This document shows, piece after piece, positions 1 to 10,720 of a stretch of DNA of 64,000 bases (its first letter is position 1; each line of letters starts with the position of its first letter). Source of the stretch: Dryocosmus kuriphilus. Lineage: Eukaryota; Arthropoda; Insecta; Hymenoptera; Cynipidae. The stretch spans positions 75,286,252 to 75,350,251 of the forward strand of contig CM076193.1 of assembly GCA_038277395.1 (NCBI GenBank), given 5' to 3'. Below the pieces are notes generated by a model that saw nothing but the letters and a program-made list of their open reading frames with translations, made no database searches and was not told the DNA's origin. The position numbers were made by a program, and so were the translations under genes.

Positions 1-691
1 GTGTCTCAACAATATACAAATAGCGGCGTCTGCTGTATATGAATCTGTTTTGAGAAAGGCCGCGGACAAAGAAAAACAACTAAATGCTCTGAAAGGAAAC
101 GAAGAAAATCATTTAATAGTTTCGGGAGACGGAACGTGGAAGAAGAGGGGGTTTTCTTCTTTGTTTGGTGTTTCAACACTTATTGGAATCTACAGTAAAA
201 AAGTTGTAGACTCAATAATGAAATCTAGTTTCTTCCAAGCCTGCGCGTACCAGAAAAATTTGACAGGTGTCGATTCCGATGACTTCAAAGCGTGGTACGA
301 ACATTGTCTTGCTAACCACGAAGGAGGCGCTGGGAAAATGGAGATTGATGGAGTGACGGAGATGTTCAAACGATGAGTTGAGAAGTGTGGCATGAAATAC
401 GTTAGGTACGTAGGCGACGTTAACTGCAAAACTTATAACGGTATAGTTTCTTCGAAACTATACGGATAAGAAATTATCGTTGAGAAGAAAGAATGCGTTG
501 ACCACGTAGAGAAGCGCATATGCACGAGACTGAGGAACATGAAAAAGTCCACGAACGGTATTGGAGGGAAAGGAAAGGTGGGGAAGCTGACCGATAAAGT
601 CATCGGGGAACTTACAAAACTCTTCGATTTAGCGATCAGAAGAAATCCTGATTCCGTCGAAAAGATGAAGGAGGCAGTTTCGGCTATTTTA

Positions 692-1958
692 CAGTGTGTT
701 CCACAAGACAAGGTACGCGTTTTCTCGAAAAGTTTCAAAGATTTTTTTTCCTTTCGTTTTTGGCCTGACTGTACGTTTGAAGGGCTAAGGCGGAACCGCT
801 GATTCGCTTCATTCTCGTTCGAAGTGTCAGATATTGCACAAGATTGCGCAATGGGTGCTGTATACGCTAAACGTTTTGAGGCTGTATTTTTGTGCACCAA
901 TAAACATGGACCACATCTTTCGTACTCAGCCGCTGCTAAAGTGCTTAAAAAGTCTAAGCACTTCGTGCAAACGTGGGTGGAGCGGTATTGGGACCCAAAA
1001 ACAGTCGACGATCTGCCGGGAAGAGGAGAAATGCGAGCAACGTCGAATAAGGAGGATAAGGCGATCATCGCACTGTTCAAGCGCAACCTAGCTCTGCGGC
1101 TGCGCGAAGCCAAAGCTAAGCTAGCGGCCGAGGGACTAGAGGTTAGTATAAACACCATAAGACGCAGATTAGCTGAGGCAAAAGTGCAGTACCGTAGCAC
1201 GAGGCAGAAGCCCCTGCTCTCAGAGGTTCACATGCAAAAACGCTTGGCATGGGCTACGGAAAATAATGATCGCGATTGGTCAAATGTAATTTTTTCCGAC
1301 GAACCGTCCTTTTGGGCATGGGTTCCCATAAAAGGTGCCGGGTCAGGCTGTGGTGAGCGGTTCCTCCAGCGAACTGTTAAACACCCCATAAAGGTCCATC
1401 TTTTGGGATGCTTCTCACAGCGCGGTTTTGGCTGTTTAGAGTTTTTTACTGAGAACCTGAACGCTCAAAGAATGGTCCAAATCTACAAACATGGTCTTCT
1501 GAAGTCTGCAGGAAAGATGTTTGGAGCCAACAATGAGATTTGGATCCTTCAAGAGGACAACGACCCTAAACATCGCACTCGCCTCTGCACGAGCTGTAAA
1601 GCGGCAAATGGTGTCGTGACCTTGGGCTGGCCTTCACAATCTCCTGATGCAAATCCAATTGAAAATGTGTGGAGTTGTCGTTAAGAGAAAACTTGCAGGA
1701 AGGCGTGTATTCACCCTCAAGCAGCTCTCTCGACGAATTAGAGAGGTACGGCGCTCTCTATCTTCAGAATATGCCGAAAAAGTAGACGAGAGCATGCCTA
1801 GAAGGTGCCAGGCCATTATCCAGAATAACGGCGATTGGACGGTTTATTAAGTAGAGTCCGCCCTAATTTTTAAAGCGTTTTTTCATGGTAAAAAAGAAAA
1901 ATGAAGTCTCTTTGAAACTTTTCGAGAAAACGCGTACCTTGTCTTGTGGAACAAACTG
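692..1958 (+). mobile_element. Tc1-like DNA transposon, complete
   Basis: Inverted terminal repeats of about 50 bp begin CAGTGTGTTCCACAAGACAA on the left and have the matching complement ending ACAAACTG on the right, with one mismatch in the first few bases. TA dinucleotides flank the ends at 690-691 and 1959-1960, the standard Tc1/mariner target duplication. The internal region holds a single transposase gene. Total length 1267 bp is typical for the superfamily. The element sits inside the MULE transposase frame. Confidence 0.93.
851..1850 (+). pseudogene. Tc1-like transposase, one frameshift
   Basis: Cut-and-paste transposase of the Tc1 family. From the ATG at 851 the protein shows an N-terminal helix-turn-helix region (SAAAKVLKKSKHFVQTWVERY), then a second DNA-binding helix set, then the catalytic core: first Asp in FSDEPSFW (about 1300), second Asp in QEDNDPKHRTR (about 1555), and the terminal acidic residue in SPDANPIENVW (about 1645-1675). 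Directly after ENVW the frame closes at 1682-1684, but the C-terminal tail ending DWTVY continues in another frame to 1850. That is one small indel near 1675. The frame opens further upstream from a GTG at 824, but the ATG is the better start. The minus-strand frame across this gene is a shadow. Confidence 0.88.
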
Positions 1959-2486
1959 TATATCACTGCAGCTCAAGCGGCGAAAATCCTAAGCACTCAG
2001 TGTGCCCTCCCGGCAGGGAGAGTTGGTGCAAGTGGCGTCGAGCGAAAGCAACCGGAACTTCGGCGACTTACTTACAAACACGAACGTGTTCCCCTGAGCT
2101 CTCAAGTTGTGGAAATCATCGAGCCAATTTACCGAGACTTGTCCTCGGCGGATTTACTAGAGCGGTGTACCGGGGTTTTCACGCAGAACAACAAATCCTT
2201 GAATAGTTGCATTTGGCTCATCGCTCCCAAGCACTTGCACTCAGGCAAACAGGTGGTCGACATCGCTACCTATATTGCAGTGATGATCTTCAACGAAGAA
2301 TTCCGAACAATTCTACAGACCATGAATGTCATGGGAATTATTGTGAGCCAAGAAGCAGAGGTGTGCGGAGGGTGACTGATGCCGCGAAGACGGATAGGAT
2401 TAAGCAAAGGGGAGGAGCAGGTGACTCAACGCGAATTCTTCCTGGAACAGGAAGGCGAACTCTTCCGACCTGGCATCGCAGATTAA

Positions 2487-3324
2487 TCGTAAGTCTTTTT
2501 AGCAACATTTTATTACATTGCAAAGCTTTGAATGCGTTTCCCCAAAAGTTGTATTTTTTAAGGTGGGGTGAACGTTTTTAGAAAAACCTTTGAACCTATC
2601 AAGTCGTATTTGCCGTGGTTATCTTCAGAAAATATGTTGCTATAATTAGACACAAGCTTTTTTGGAAATATTGATCCAGTATATTTTTACAGCTATTATT
2701 AGCACAAAAAAAGGATAAAAAAATTATTTTTTTCCAAACACCCGCCATGTTGAGAATTTTTCTTATTTTTGAAAAAGCTTGTGTCTGATCATAGCCAAGG
2801 GGATAAAAAACAATAGTTATGGCGGTTTTTTTTATTTAAAATCATCTGAAAGGTCACAATCATTCACCCCATGTGCCCTGGACTTTTTTGACAAGGGCGC
2901 GTTCAAGGACTCATGAAGGTCACATGGGTCATTTCTATGAACAATCAAAAATTGTATCCGAAGTTCAAGAATAAACAAAAACATTCGTGAAAACCGCGTC
3001 TCAAAACCATTTGTAGTTTTCCCATAATCATTTTTCAAAAATAGGGCTCCAAAATGAGATGTTACACGAGACGACCCCCTTAAAAATGTTTCTTTATTAA
3101 ATGCGAAAAAAAATTGAGAATATTTTTCAGAACCTTGGTAAGAAATTTTACTTTTAGCTTTGAAGAAGAATTTAAACGATTATTTAAATATCTTGAAGAA
3201 AATTGCAGAAGAGCTTTTCATGTAATACTTACTTTTTTTTTTTTTGCATTGGGTACAATTGATTTATTTATTGATAAATAATTATGTAATGTTTTAGTTT
3301 TCATGTAATTTTGTTTTGTTTTAG
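2487..3324. other. Non-coding stretch with a short hairpin, probable intron sequence
   Basis: No convincing coding region. A near-palindromic pair lies at about 2638-2664 and 2775-2801: a 25-base block around AGACACAAGCTTTTT and its complement AAAAAGCTTGTGTCT, separated by about 110 bp, which could be a small MITE. The end of the stretch (3305-3324) is a pyrimidine-rich tract finishing in TTTTAG, a 3' splice acceptor for the exon that follows. Confidence 0.5.
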
Positions 3325-3441
3325 GGGTTGCCGACGCTAGACGCTGAGGGTAAAGAAATCAGTAAGGGTCAGTTAAAAAAATTACAAAAATTACAGCAAG
3401 CACAAGAGAAAAGGTATAACGAGTATCTCGCAAGTGTATGA
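3325..3441 (+). CDS. CARS1: Last exon of a host gene, probably cysteinyl-tRNA synthetase
   Basis: An open frame of 38 codons follows a strong acceptor (TTGTTTTGTTTTAG) and ends with TGA at 3439-3441. The peptide begins GLPTLDAEGKEISKGQ and continues as a lysine- and glutamine-rich helix. This closely resembles the extreme C-terminus of eukaryotic cytoplasmic cysteinyl-tRNA synthetase, where a GLPTHD-x-x-GKELSKGQ-like segment precedes a basic helix. The enzyme charges tRNA-Cys in the cytosol; this tail lies beyond the catalytic and anticodon-binding domains. The rest of the gene would be upstream of the window, with the MULE/Tc1 remnant in its last intron. An ATTAAA signal near 3474 could serve polyadenylation. 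A single short exon limits certainty. Confidence 0.62.
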   Translation, partial: GLPTLDAEGKEISKGQLKKLQKLQQAQEKRYNEYLASV

Positions 3442-3703
3442 GGGTAAATGTTCTCGTATTCTGGACATGAAGAGATTAAAGAAAATGCTTTTAAAAATGA
3501 AGGACTTTATGTTTATTCTACACATATTGCATTATTAACTTTCGGAATGAGAACTTTTTCTCACCGATAATTTTGCAATTTACACAGTGTATTATTACTT
3601 TAAGAAACTTACGCAATTGGCAAAATATTAATTCAAGTTCAATGTCACATTTGATCTTAGAATTGGTATTTCTGATTTTTTTTTTTTATCTTACAATTAG
3701 AAT
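3442..3703. other. Probable 3' UTR and flank, nothing else seen
   Basis: AT-rich sequence directly after the stop codon of the host exon. It contains an ATTAAA near 3474 and a T9 run near 3680. No reading frame or repeat structure was recognised. Confidence 0.4.
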
Positions 3704-4255
3704 CACAATTTGGCCAAAAGATTCGGATTCCTCATGAAAAAATCTACGGAAATGCACATACATAATTTTTTATATGATCAAATATTTACAATTGTAGGAA
3801 TTTTTATATCAACAAATTCCATTTTCTGAAGTACCTAAGGTACCTGAAAACCAAACGTTTCATCAGACCATTTTCCTGAGAACTCTGGTATCAGAGTTTT
3901 TCGGTTCGCTGATTACGAATTTGGAGTCATAATTTAAATTTTCAAAATTTCGACCCAAAAAACTGCTTGATAGTGATTGTTAGTAGAACTATATAATGAA
4001 TTTTTTATTTCTGGTCCGCGATTTTGAACATTTAAATTTTGACTCCAAATTTGTAATCAGCAACCCGGAAAACCCTTTGATAGAGAGTTCTGAGGAAATC
4101 GGTCTGATGAAACGTTTGGTGCTTAGGTACCTCAGAAAATGGAATTTGTTGATATAAAAGTTGCTACAGTTGTAAATATTTGATCATGTCAGAAATCATG
4201 TATGTGTATTTTCGTAGATTTTTTCATGGGGAATCCGAATTTGTTGGCCAAGTTG
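3704..4255. repeat. Long inverted repeat (fold-back/MITE-like), about 550 bp
   Basis: The left arm (about 3704-3950) and right arm (about 4013-4255) are reverse complements with scattered mismatches. Landmarks are GGATTCCTCATGAAAAAATC against its complement near 4225, and CCAAACGTTTCATCAGACC at 3850 against GGTCTGATGAAACGTTTGG at 4100. The loop is about 60 bp. No coding capacity. The inner block GCTGATTACGAATTTGGAGT resembles the GCTGATTACGAATGTGTAGT core of the tandem repeats in the Transib element at 36.1-36.7 kb. Confidence 0.75.
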
Positions 4256-4540
4256 ACGAATACCTTCGCGTTTCGAAATTTTCATCAGAACATGTCGAAA
4301 AACGGCCTTTAAAAATTTCAGGTCAGAATGTCTCAAATTCTTGACGTGCTAGACAAATTCTGCTGCCTGATTCGGATTTAGCGCGAAAAATTACGTTAGA
4401 AAACACCTTCTGATCTCAGTGGGGAAACAAAAGTTTATTTTTTGTAGGCTGTGTATTTTAAAATTATACTCGAAAATGTCTAACAATACTTTCAAAATGG
4501 TGAGCACGCAGCAATCTAGAATTTTGATACAATTTGTAAT
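4256..4540. other. Spacer without recognised features
   Basis: Non-coding sequence between two inverted-repeat elements. Nothing recognisable. Confidence 0.4.
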
Positions 4541-7500
4541 TTAAGGCTGTTGGAACGGGTGTCAAAAAATGCTAAGAGCTGTGATGTCGCTCAAATGTCC
4601 ATCTCGTTTCGAACTTCCCGGATTAAGATTTTAAACAGGCACTTTGCAAAGTTTTCTGTAACCTGGAAGGGGTTTCACGGTTGTGGGAGGGGGAGTTACT
4701 AGATAGTTTTCCGGGAAACATAAAAATATCTGTGCTAAAATACGATAGTGGAAAAGTGTTAAAATGAAAGGAAGTAGAGAAAGACTAACAATGGTACAAG
4801 GAGAAATCAATACTTACAACCTGTAAATGATTATGTTAGGGACAGGAGAGACACTGCAACTGCACTCGCGGCAAGGCTGCAATTTTTTCTTCTCAGCGTA
4901 TTTCCGATTTTGCATACAAGAACCGTATTCCATGTGAAAAACATTAAATGTACAAAAATAATTGTGTGCAACACATGGGGATATGGCACAATTTGACAGG
5001 TGATAGCGCTCGTCTCGCCAAGGGCGGCTGCCAAAATGCTTTTTCTGTTGGTAATGTCGCGTATGCAAAATCGCAACCGTATGCTGCTGCCGCTTGGCGA
5101 CGCGACGGGGAAATTTCAAATTTGAAATACAATTGAAATTGAAATACAAATACAATTGTATGGTGTAAATGTCAATGTAATATTGTTATCCTGTGCGGAA
5201 ATAATGAAAATATGCATCTTTGAAATATTGTTCAATATTGAATGAAATTATTTATCTTGTCATAAAAGTGGCTATTGCTAACTTCAAGAGCTGATCATGA
5301 TTCAGGAATTATCCTCAAAATTAATTATTAGGGACATTTTTTTCTGCTGTGGAAAACCTTCAAATTATGCGATGAAAAATGTATTATGACGCGAGATTAT
5401 GCGACAAAATATGTGGATTATGCGAAAATATGCGATGAAAAAATGAGAACTATAATCTGAAAATAATATCAATGCAGGCCAAAATATTACTTCTTTTTGT
5501 CATAAATACGCATTATAATAATTATTTATTAAACAGTAATTAATTAAAAATTATAAATAATTATTTATTAAAAATACGCATTCAATAAATCTAAATTATT
5601 GAAATTTCGAAAGAGCACTTAAAATATGAATTAAGATTAATTTATTATTTGAAAGCAATCAAAATTGTAAAGGAACCGAAATTATGAACTTCATTTTCTA
5701 TTTCATATTTGGAATCATTTGAAATTGAACGTTAGCCAAAGTAAATTCTAATTCTTAATACTTCATATTTCGAGGAAAATATGTAATATAAAATTTCTTC
5801 GAAACTAGGAAGTGTGTGACAACAAATTACGTGAAAATTTGAAAAAGTTTAAGCTTGAAATGGAAGTCAAATTTTAAGTGTTTTAAATTAAAATGCAGTT
5901 CATACTTCAAACAGTTTTAAATTGAAACTCGATCTACGTTTCACAATAGTAAAAAATTTTTGAATCGGTTAAAATTGAATGGCATCCATTGGAAAACATT
6001 AAAAATTAAAATAACATGCAAATTTGTAATGCCCAGAGAAGAAAATTAGGAATTGTACGGAAATAAATTGCTTCGAAATTTGCAAGATATGTGAAATCGA
6101 AAGAGCACAGACAGTCGGAAGTTTCGATATTACGATAATTAAATTTCGTCGAAACTTTCTGACAATTCAGAATTAAGTCATTAGAAATTGGAAAGGATTT
6201 AAAATGAAAATTCATAGAAAGTTTGGAGCGTTTTCAATTAAAATTAATTCTAAATTTGTTAATTTATTTTTAATGTAAATTAAATCCTAATTCAGATTGG
6301 ATACCTTTGGAGGTTAAAAAGCATTCAAATTTGAAAGCATTTAGAATTAAGAGCGTGAAAATCTTATTTCAGTTTACAAAATTTGACTTTTGTACTTGAT
6401 TTAAATTGCACTTAAATACTACTATATTACTTATTTCAGTCTTCTTTTCTTCCATGTAATTTTGATATTTGATATGCGAATATCTTTGCTATTTGAAAAA
6501 TATTGTTTTAAATTCGATATCTTCAAAATGCAGATCTTTAACAACCGCCTTTCATTAAGATTTGGAAACTTTTGTATTAATTTTGTATTTTATTCCTACT
6601 CACTATTTTGCCCTTCATTTCGAATTTTTGGATTGGATTCAATTCACATGGAACTATTATACTAAAATGGATTATGCATAATATTTCATTTTCCCTCTCA
6701 TGTGCACCTCTCATCGTCACGGATTTTCGAGGACTTCTAATTAAAAGTGGTTTTTGGAATCCCCGAGTTGTATATTCGACGCTTATGCTTGTGAGGAGCG
6801 TAGCTCAAGGAACTTTTTGGTAGCAATAAATATTCAAAGAAGTGAGAAATATTGTTCTTCTAAGTGTGTTTTAATAAAGAAAATAAATAATAAATAAATA
6901 ATAAATAAATAGGTATTTATAAGTCCATTTCATGTTATATACATATAAAATATGATTTTATATAGGTGTTCCTATATTTTTTGAAAATAAATGTTTTAAT
7001 ATCAAATCTGAAAACTTGTTCTTTTCTGGTTTATAAACTTAAAAATGTTATAATACGCGTATTTATGACAAAAAGAAGTAATATTTAAGCCTGCATTGAT
7101 TTTTTTCATATTATAGTTCTCATTTTTTCATCGCATATTTTCGCATAATCCACAGATTTTCGTCCCATAATCTCGCATAATTTGAAGATTTTCCACAGCA
7201 GAAAAAATTGTTCCTATTAATTAATTTTTAGGGTAATTCCTGAATTATGATCAACTCTTGAAGTTTGCAGTATCCATCTTTATGAAAAAATAATTTCATT
7301 CAATATTAAACAATATTTCAAAGTGGCATTTTTTCATTATTTCCGCGCAAGATAAGAATATTTTATTGACATTTACACCATACAACTGCATTTCAATTTC
7401 AATTGTATTTCAAATTTGAAATTTCCGCCGTCACGTCACCAGGCGGCACGGCAGCAGCATGCGATTGCGATTTTGCATACGTGACATTACCAACAGAAGA

Positions 7501-7844
7501 AGCATTTTGGCAGCCATGTTTGGCGCGAGGAGCGCGATCAGCTGTAAAATTCTGTCATCCCCACGTGTTGCATACAATTATTTTTGTACTTTTAATGTTT
7601 TTCACATGGTTGTTTTCACGCGTCTTGTATGCAAAATCAGAAATACGCTGAGAAGGAAAAAGTGCTGCCTTGCCGCGAGTGCAGTTGCAGTCTCTCCTGT
7701 CTCTAACATAATCATTTACAGGTTGCAAGTATTGCCTTCTCCTTCTACCATTGTTAGTCTTTCTCTACTTCCCCTCATTTCAACACATTTCCACTATTGT
7801 ATTTTAGCACAGATATTTTTATTTTTCCAGGAAAACTATCTAGT

Positions 7845-7924
<80 letters not shown>

Positions 7925-8071
7925 TTCTCCCCTACCGCAACTGTGAAACACCTTCTGAGTTGCAGAAAACCTTTCAATGTGCCTGTTTAAAATCTTAGTC
8001 CGGGAAGGTCGAAACAAGATGGACATTTGAGCGGCATTACAGTTTTTTGGCCCCTGTTCCAGCAGCCTTAA
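4541..8071. mobile_element. Large fold-back element with about 1-kb inverted arms
   Basis: Left arm about 4541-5520 and right arm about 7045-8071 are reverse complements along almost their whole length. Examples are TAAGGCTGTTGGAACGGG at 4542 against the complement at 8051-8070, and the outer poly-purine/poly-pyrimidine block. Both ends read TTAA|GGCTG when viewed inwards, so TTAA may be the target duplication, as in piggyBac-like elements, but the rest of the terminus does not match piggyBac. The 1.5-kb centre (5520-7045) is AT-rich and has no credible coding region, so this is a non-autonomous element. The arms are not equal: the right one carries a 79-bp C run where the left has only a short G-rich block. 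Confidence 0.78.
7846..7924. repeat. Poly-C tract, 79 bp
   Basis: An uninterrupted run of 79 C. The equivalent site in the opposite arm (about 4686-4697) has only a short G-rich block. It may be a true expansion or a sequencing/assembly artefact; the polyproline and polyglycine frames across it are meaningless. Confidence 0.9.
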
Positions 8072-8149
8072 ATAGAATTAAACAAAGAATGATAGTATAA
8101 ATTTCTTTAAAATTTTTCTTGTTTAAATATATTTTAAACTACAATTGAA

Positions 8150-8640
8150 AGTTTACTATTTATTTAGAAACCAACGGGCTTATGCCCTTTATTACAGGTG
8201 AAAAAGGAAATTAAATATGAGTATAATAAAAGTAATATAATCTATTGTAATAAGTTAAACAGTCGATAAAAATAAGATTCAACTTGGCCGCGTTATTCTC
8301 TAATTTGCATCAGGTTTTTAAACAATTGATTTGAATCACGTCGTGGAATTTTCGAAGAAGTCGATACATCACACAGTAAGTTAGCCTGACTACATATTCT
8401 GGACAGTACAGAGTTTTTACCGGAACTAGCCCGATGATAAGGTAAACTGAACAAAGTGCTATTAGTCAGTAATTTGTTAGGTTCATGCAGATTGATTCTG
8501 GAAAGAATCTGTGGACAATCTACGTTGTTGTTTAAGACGTTGAAAAGAAAGCATTCCCTGTTGCCTAGTCGCAAAGTGCAAAAAAAAAAAAAACGATTTT
8601 GAACTTTTTCTAGCCTAATTTCATGTACCATGTACCGTCT
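8150..8640 (-). pseudogene. LINE 3' end: reverse-transcriptase ORF C-terminus plus tail
   Basis: On the minus strand an open frame (8631 to 8293, open further upstream) reads LEKVQNRFF, then NVDCPQILSRINLHEP, then NSVLSRICSQAN. This is the C-terminal layout of many insect LINE ORF2 proteins after the RT domain. Downstream on the same strand comes a GGGCATAAGCCCGTTGG hairpin followed by a TAAATAAATA tail near 8160, a usual LINE 3' end. The element is 5' truncated. I cannot name the clade with certainty; Jockey/CR1-like is possible. Confidence 0.65.
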
Positions 8641-9094
8641 TCGGTATCTGCAATGTGCTTATTATAACATATTGTGTCTGATAATTTTTTGCAATGAGCT
8701 CTTAGGTCCGAAAATAGTTGGTAATCAATAAAAAAAGTGTCCGCTTATAAATAGCATGAGTTGCCCTTTTTTTCTAAAGTTAATTGTCGTTCTTGATTGA
8801 ACTATACAGGAAAAGAAGATGTTTTACCATTTTTTAGTGGTACAAAATAATCGAACGATACATTGAGATAAGCATCCAGTATATCCACAACTTCGTCCAT
8901 TTTGAGATTTGCCAGAAGCTGAGCTCAGTCAATTTTACTTAGATAAGAGCATATGGCAAAAATATTAGCGTTCCTAAAATCTAATTGAGAAATATTCGCT
9001 ATAATCTCGACATCTAGACTAATAATCAAAACTCTTAAAACTTAATTCAGAGGATTTAATATCCTTTTGAAGCATTGTTTCGGATAAAGCTATA
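8641..9094. other. Spacer without recognised features
   Basis: AT-rich unique sequence between the LINE fragment and the Polinton target duplication. No gene or repeat recognised. Confidence 0.4.
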
Positions 9095-9100
9095 ACTGTA

Positions 9101-9600
9101 AGTAGATAACCCGATCCATAGGACGGCCTCTGATTGGTCGAGGGCGGAGCCTAGGAGAAGGAGTGGGGGTAATGAGTGGGCGTGGCTTCTCTCTGATTGG
9201 TCGACGTAAGTTGGTACTTAGAGAGTAGTGGGGGGTAATTAAGGGGCGTGGCCTTCCTTATTGGTTAATGACTATGACTAATTACAAGGAGTGGGGGGTA
9301 ATGGAAGGGTGTGGTCTCTTCTGATTGGTCGAGAGGGTGGGGAGTAATTGAAAAGGAGTGGGTGTGGTTTTTTGTGATTGGATAATGAGAGTCGTCAAAT
9401 TGGTGTGGAGGGGGAAGCTATGAATTTTGTCTGTATTGGGGAGGATTGACCTGAGAGGAGAGGGGATGGTATTTTTTTGAGATGACAAAGCCTAGGTGGA
9501 ATGGGACAGGAGTAATTAAAATACTAATTATGTTAATTATACTTTCTAGAATGAGAGATAATGTAGGTACTTAATAGACGTATATTATTTAATTTACTAA
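9101..9600. repeat. Left terminal inverted repeat of the Polinton, with internal array
   Basis: Matches the right terminus in reverse complement from 9101 to about 9600, except for an insertion-like array at about 9133-9376 that is almost absent on the right. The array has four units of 53-64 bp, each opening with ATTGG (9133, 9196, 9260, 9324, with a fifth ATTGG at 9377). Each contains a GGGGGTAAT-type block and a GGGCGTGG or GGGTGTGG box. ATTGG is an inverted CCAAT box and GGGCGTGG a GC/GT box, so the array looks promoter-like; that function is inference. Confidence 0.9.
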
Positions 9601-9727
9601 TTAAGACTAAAAAGAATTATCTTAAAATATCTTAAGTGACAGGTAAGAATTATAATACTATATTTGTTTTTAATTATTTATTTAAATTCCAAAAAAACTG
9701 GTCAAAGATCAAAATACATTTTCATAT

Positions 9728-10687
9728 TCAAGTGCGTGTAGACAGAAGAAGTTCCACTTCGCTTATAATGTATGAGATTAAGACAGATGTAAGTTCTAAG
9801 AATACTATTTCAAAGCATACCTCGACGAAACTTTTGTCTAGTTTAACTTGCACCTGGTTTTTAATATACGCAAATTTAAATTTAATTATATGTCGAATTA
9901 AATCCTCATTCGGTGCGTTTATTTTTTCCGAAATTATATAGTTGACAATGGTTTCAATTAATAGATCCTTGCACAGTTCAACATTTTTTAACAATCGTTC
10001 AATTCTTCTGAAGCGTTCGTCGACACACACAATTACATTTTTCAGACCCTCGAAAGTCGGCTTTTGTAGAATAACTTCCACGGTATACATCTTTGTCTTC
10101 TTTACACTAACCTCACCATGCTGCGCGTCATTGTCAGGGTCGTCATTTTTTATGTCCGTGAAGAGTATCGCTTTGTGCCCGTGAGCAGTCGTGAAAACTA
10201 GTCGGTATTTTCCCAGATGGATAGTTTGTAGATATAAAGGTGAATCTCCGAAAGAAAAGTATGCCTCTATTATATCCATATGTTGTTGCAGTTTTGTCCA
10301 GGTTTCAGAGTCAAAGGCAAGTCCACTACCTGTACTGTTCATAAGTTTAATTACTGGTAGAAATTTTCCATATGATTGAACTTCCAGACCGATTAGAATT
10401 GATTTGGAAAATGATTGGTCAAGTCCATAATTGGTAGGTAAAATCAATTGTTGTGAAGTTCTCTTTATCGTGTTTGAAGATAGAAGGACTAAACGTTTTA
10501 AAGCTTCCTTAGTAAGAACTTGTTTAAGAGGTGTAGTCTTGGGTTCGATCCGTTTTCTTGTTGACGATCCAGGAACAGCGATATTAGTTTCAGTCATCAC
10601 ATCCTTCGTTTCTGTAGCCGTTGACTTTGAAAACTGAGAGTTTTGCGCTGGTTCTACCTCTACTACACTGTTATTAGACTGCGACAT
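9728..10687 (-). CDS. Polinton minus-strand gene, possible PC4-like DNA-binding protein
   Basis: An intact 319-residue frame with ATG at 10687, the only clear minus-strand gene in the Polinton. The N-terminal 60 residues are Ser/Thr-rich and probably disordered. The middle, about residues 80-175, has strands with the segment FLPVIKL followed by GLAFDSETWTKLQQHMDII. That order (hydrophobic strand, short loop, then a helix with W-x-x-L) resembles the PC4/Sub1 single-strand DNA-binding fold, which I offer tentatively. The C-terminal half is helical. A TATATAA box and a GCAGTC initiator lie just upstream. Its place at the end of the element, transcribed towards the left repeat, suggests an accessory or regulatory role. 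No lesion is visible. Confidence 0.72.
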   Translation of the reverse strand: MSQSNNSVVEVEPAQNSQFSKSTATETKDVMTETNIAVPGSSTRKRIEPKTTPLKQVLTKEALKRLVLLSSNTIKRTSQQLILPTNYGLDQSFSKSILIGLEVQSYGKFLPVIKLMNSTGSGLAFDSETWTKLQQHMDIIEAYFSFGDSPLYLQTIHLGKYRLVFTTAHGHKAILFTDIKNDDPDNDAQHGEVSVKKTKMYTVEVILQKPTFEGLKNVIVCVDERFRRIERLLKNVELCKDLLIETIVNYIISEKINAPNEDLIRHIIKFKFAYIKNQVQVKLDKSFVEVCFEIVFLELTSVLISYIISEVELLLSTRT

Positions 10688-10720
10688 GATTTCTTTCAGA
10701 TATAAAAATACAAATGATGT

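Larger units (their letters stand above)
2..2486 (+). pseudogene. Mutator-like (MULE) transposase remnant, split by Tc1
   Basis: The frame is open from base 2, so the gene starts before the window. Segments in order: a DGTWKKRGF block near base 130, the W-Y-E-H-C block near 290, then after a TGA at 374-376 the GDVNCKTY and KKECVDHV blocks, then GGKGKVGKL near 570. The reading frame runs into the Tc1 insertion at 691 and resumes at 1961 in phase when the element and one TA are ignored, with CPPGRESWCKWRRA near 2000 and a FTQNNKSLN block near 2190. The C-terminus ends in a PGIAD-type tail with TAA at 2484-2486. This order of blocks is what I know from Mutator-like transposases common in insect genomes. 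It is dead: stops at 374 and about 469, frame changes after about 2090 and near 2370, plus the insertion. No terminal repeats were identified. Confidence 0.75.

Noticed and set aside
433..1200. 255-codon minus-strand frame
   Set aside because: Antisense shadow of the Tc1 transposase and MULE remnant; no recognisable domain.
4814..5155. Several 60-113-codon frames in the left arm of the fold-back element
   Set aside because: They mirror frames in the right arm (7403-7998) because the arms are reverse complements; no domain and no start context.
7459..8026. Polyproline and polyglycine frames
   Set aside because: Created by the 79-bp C run.
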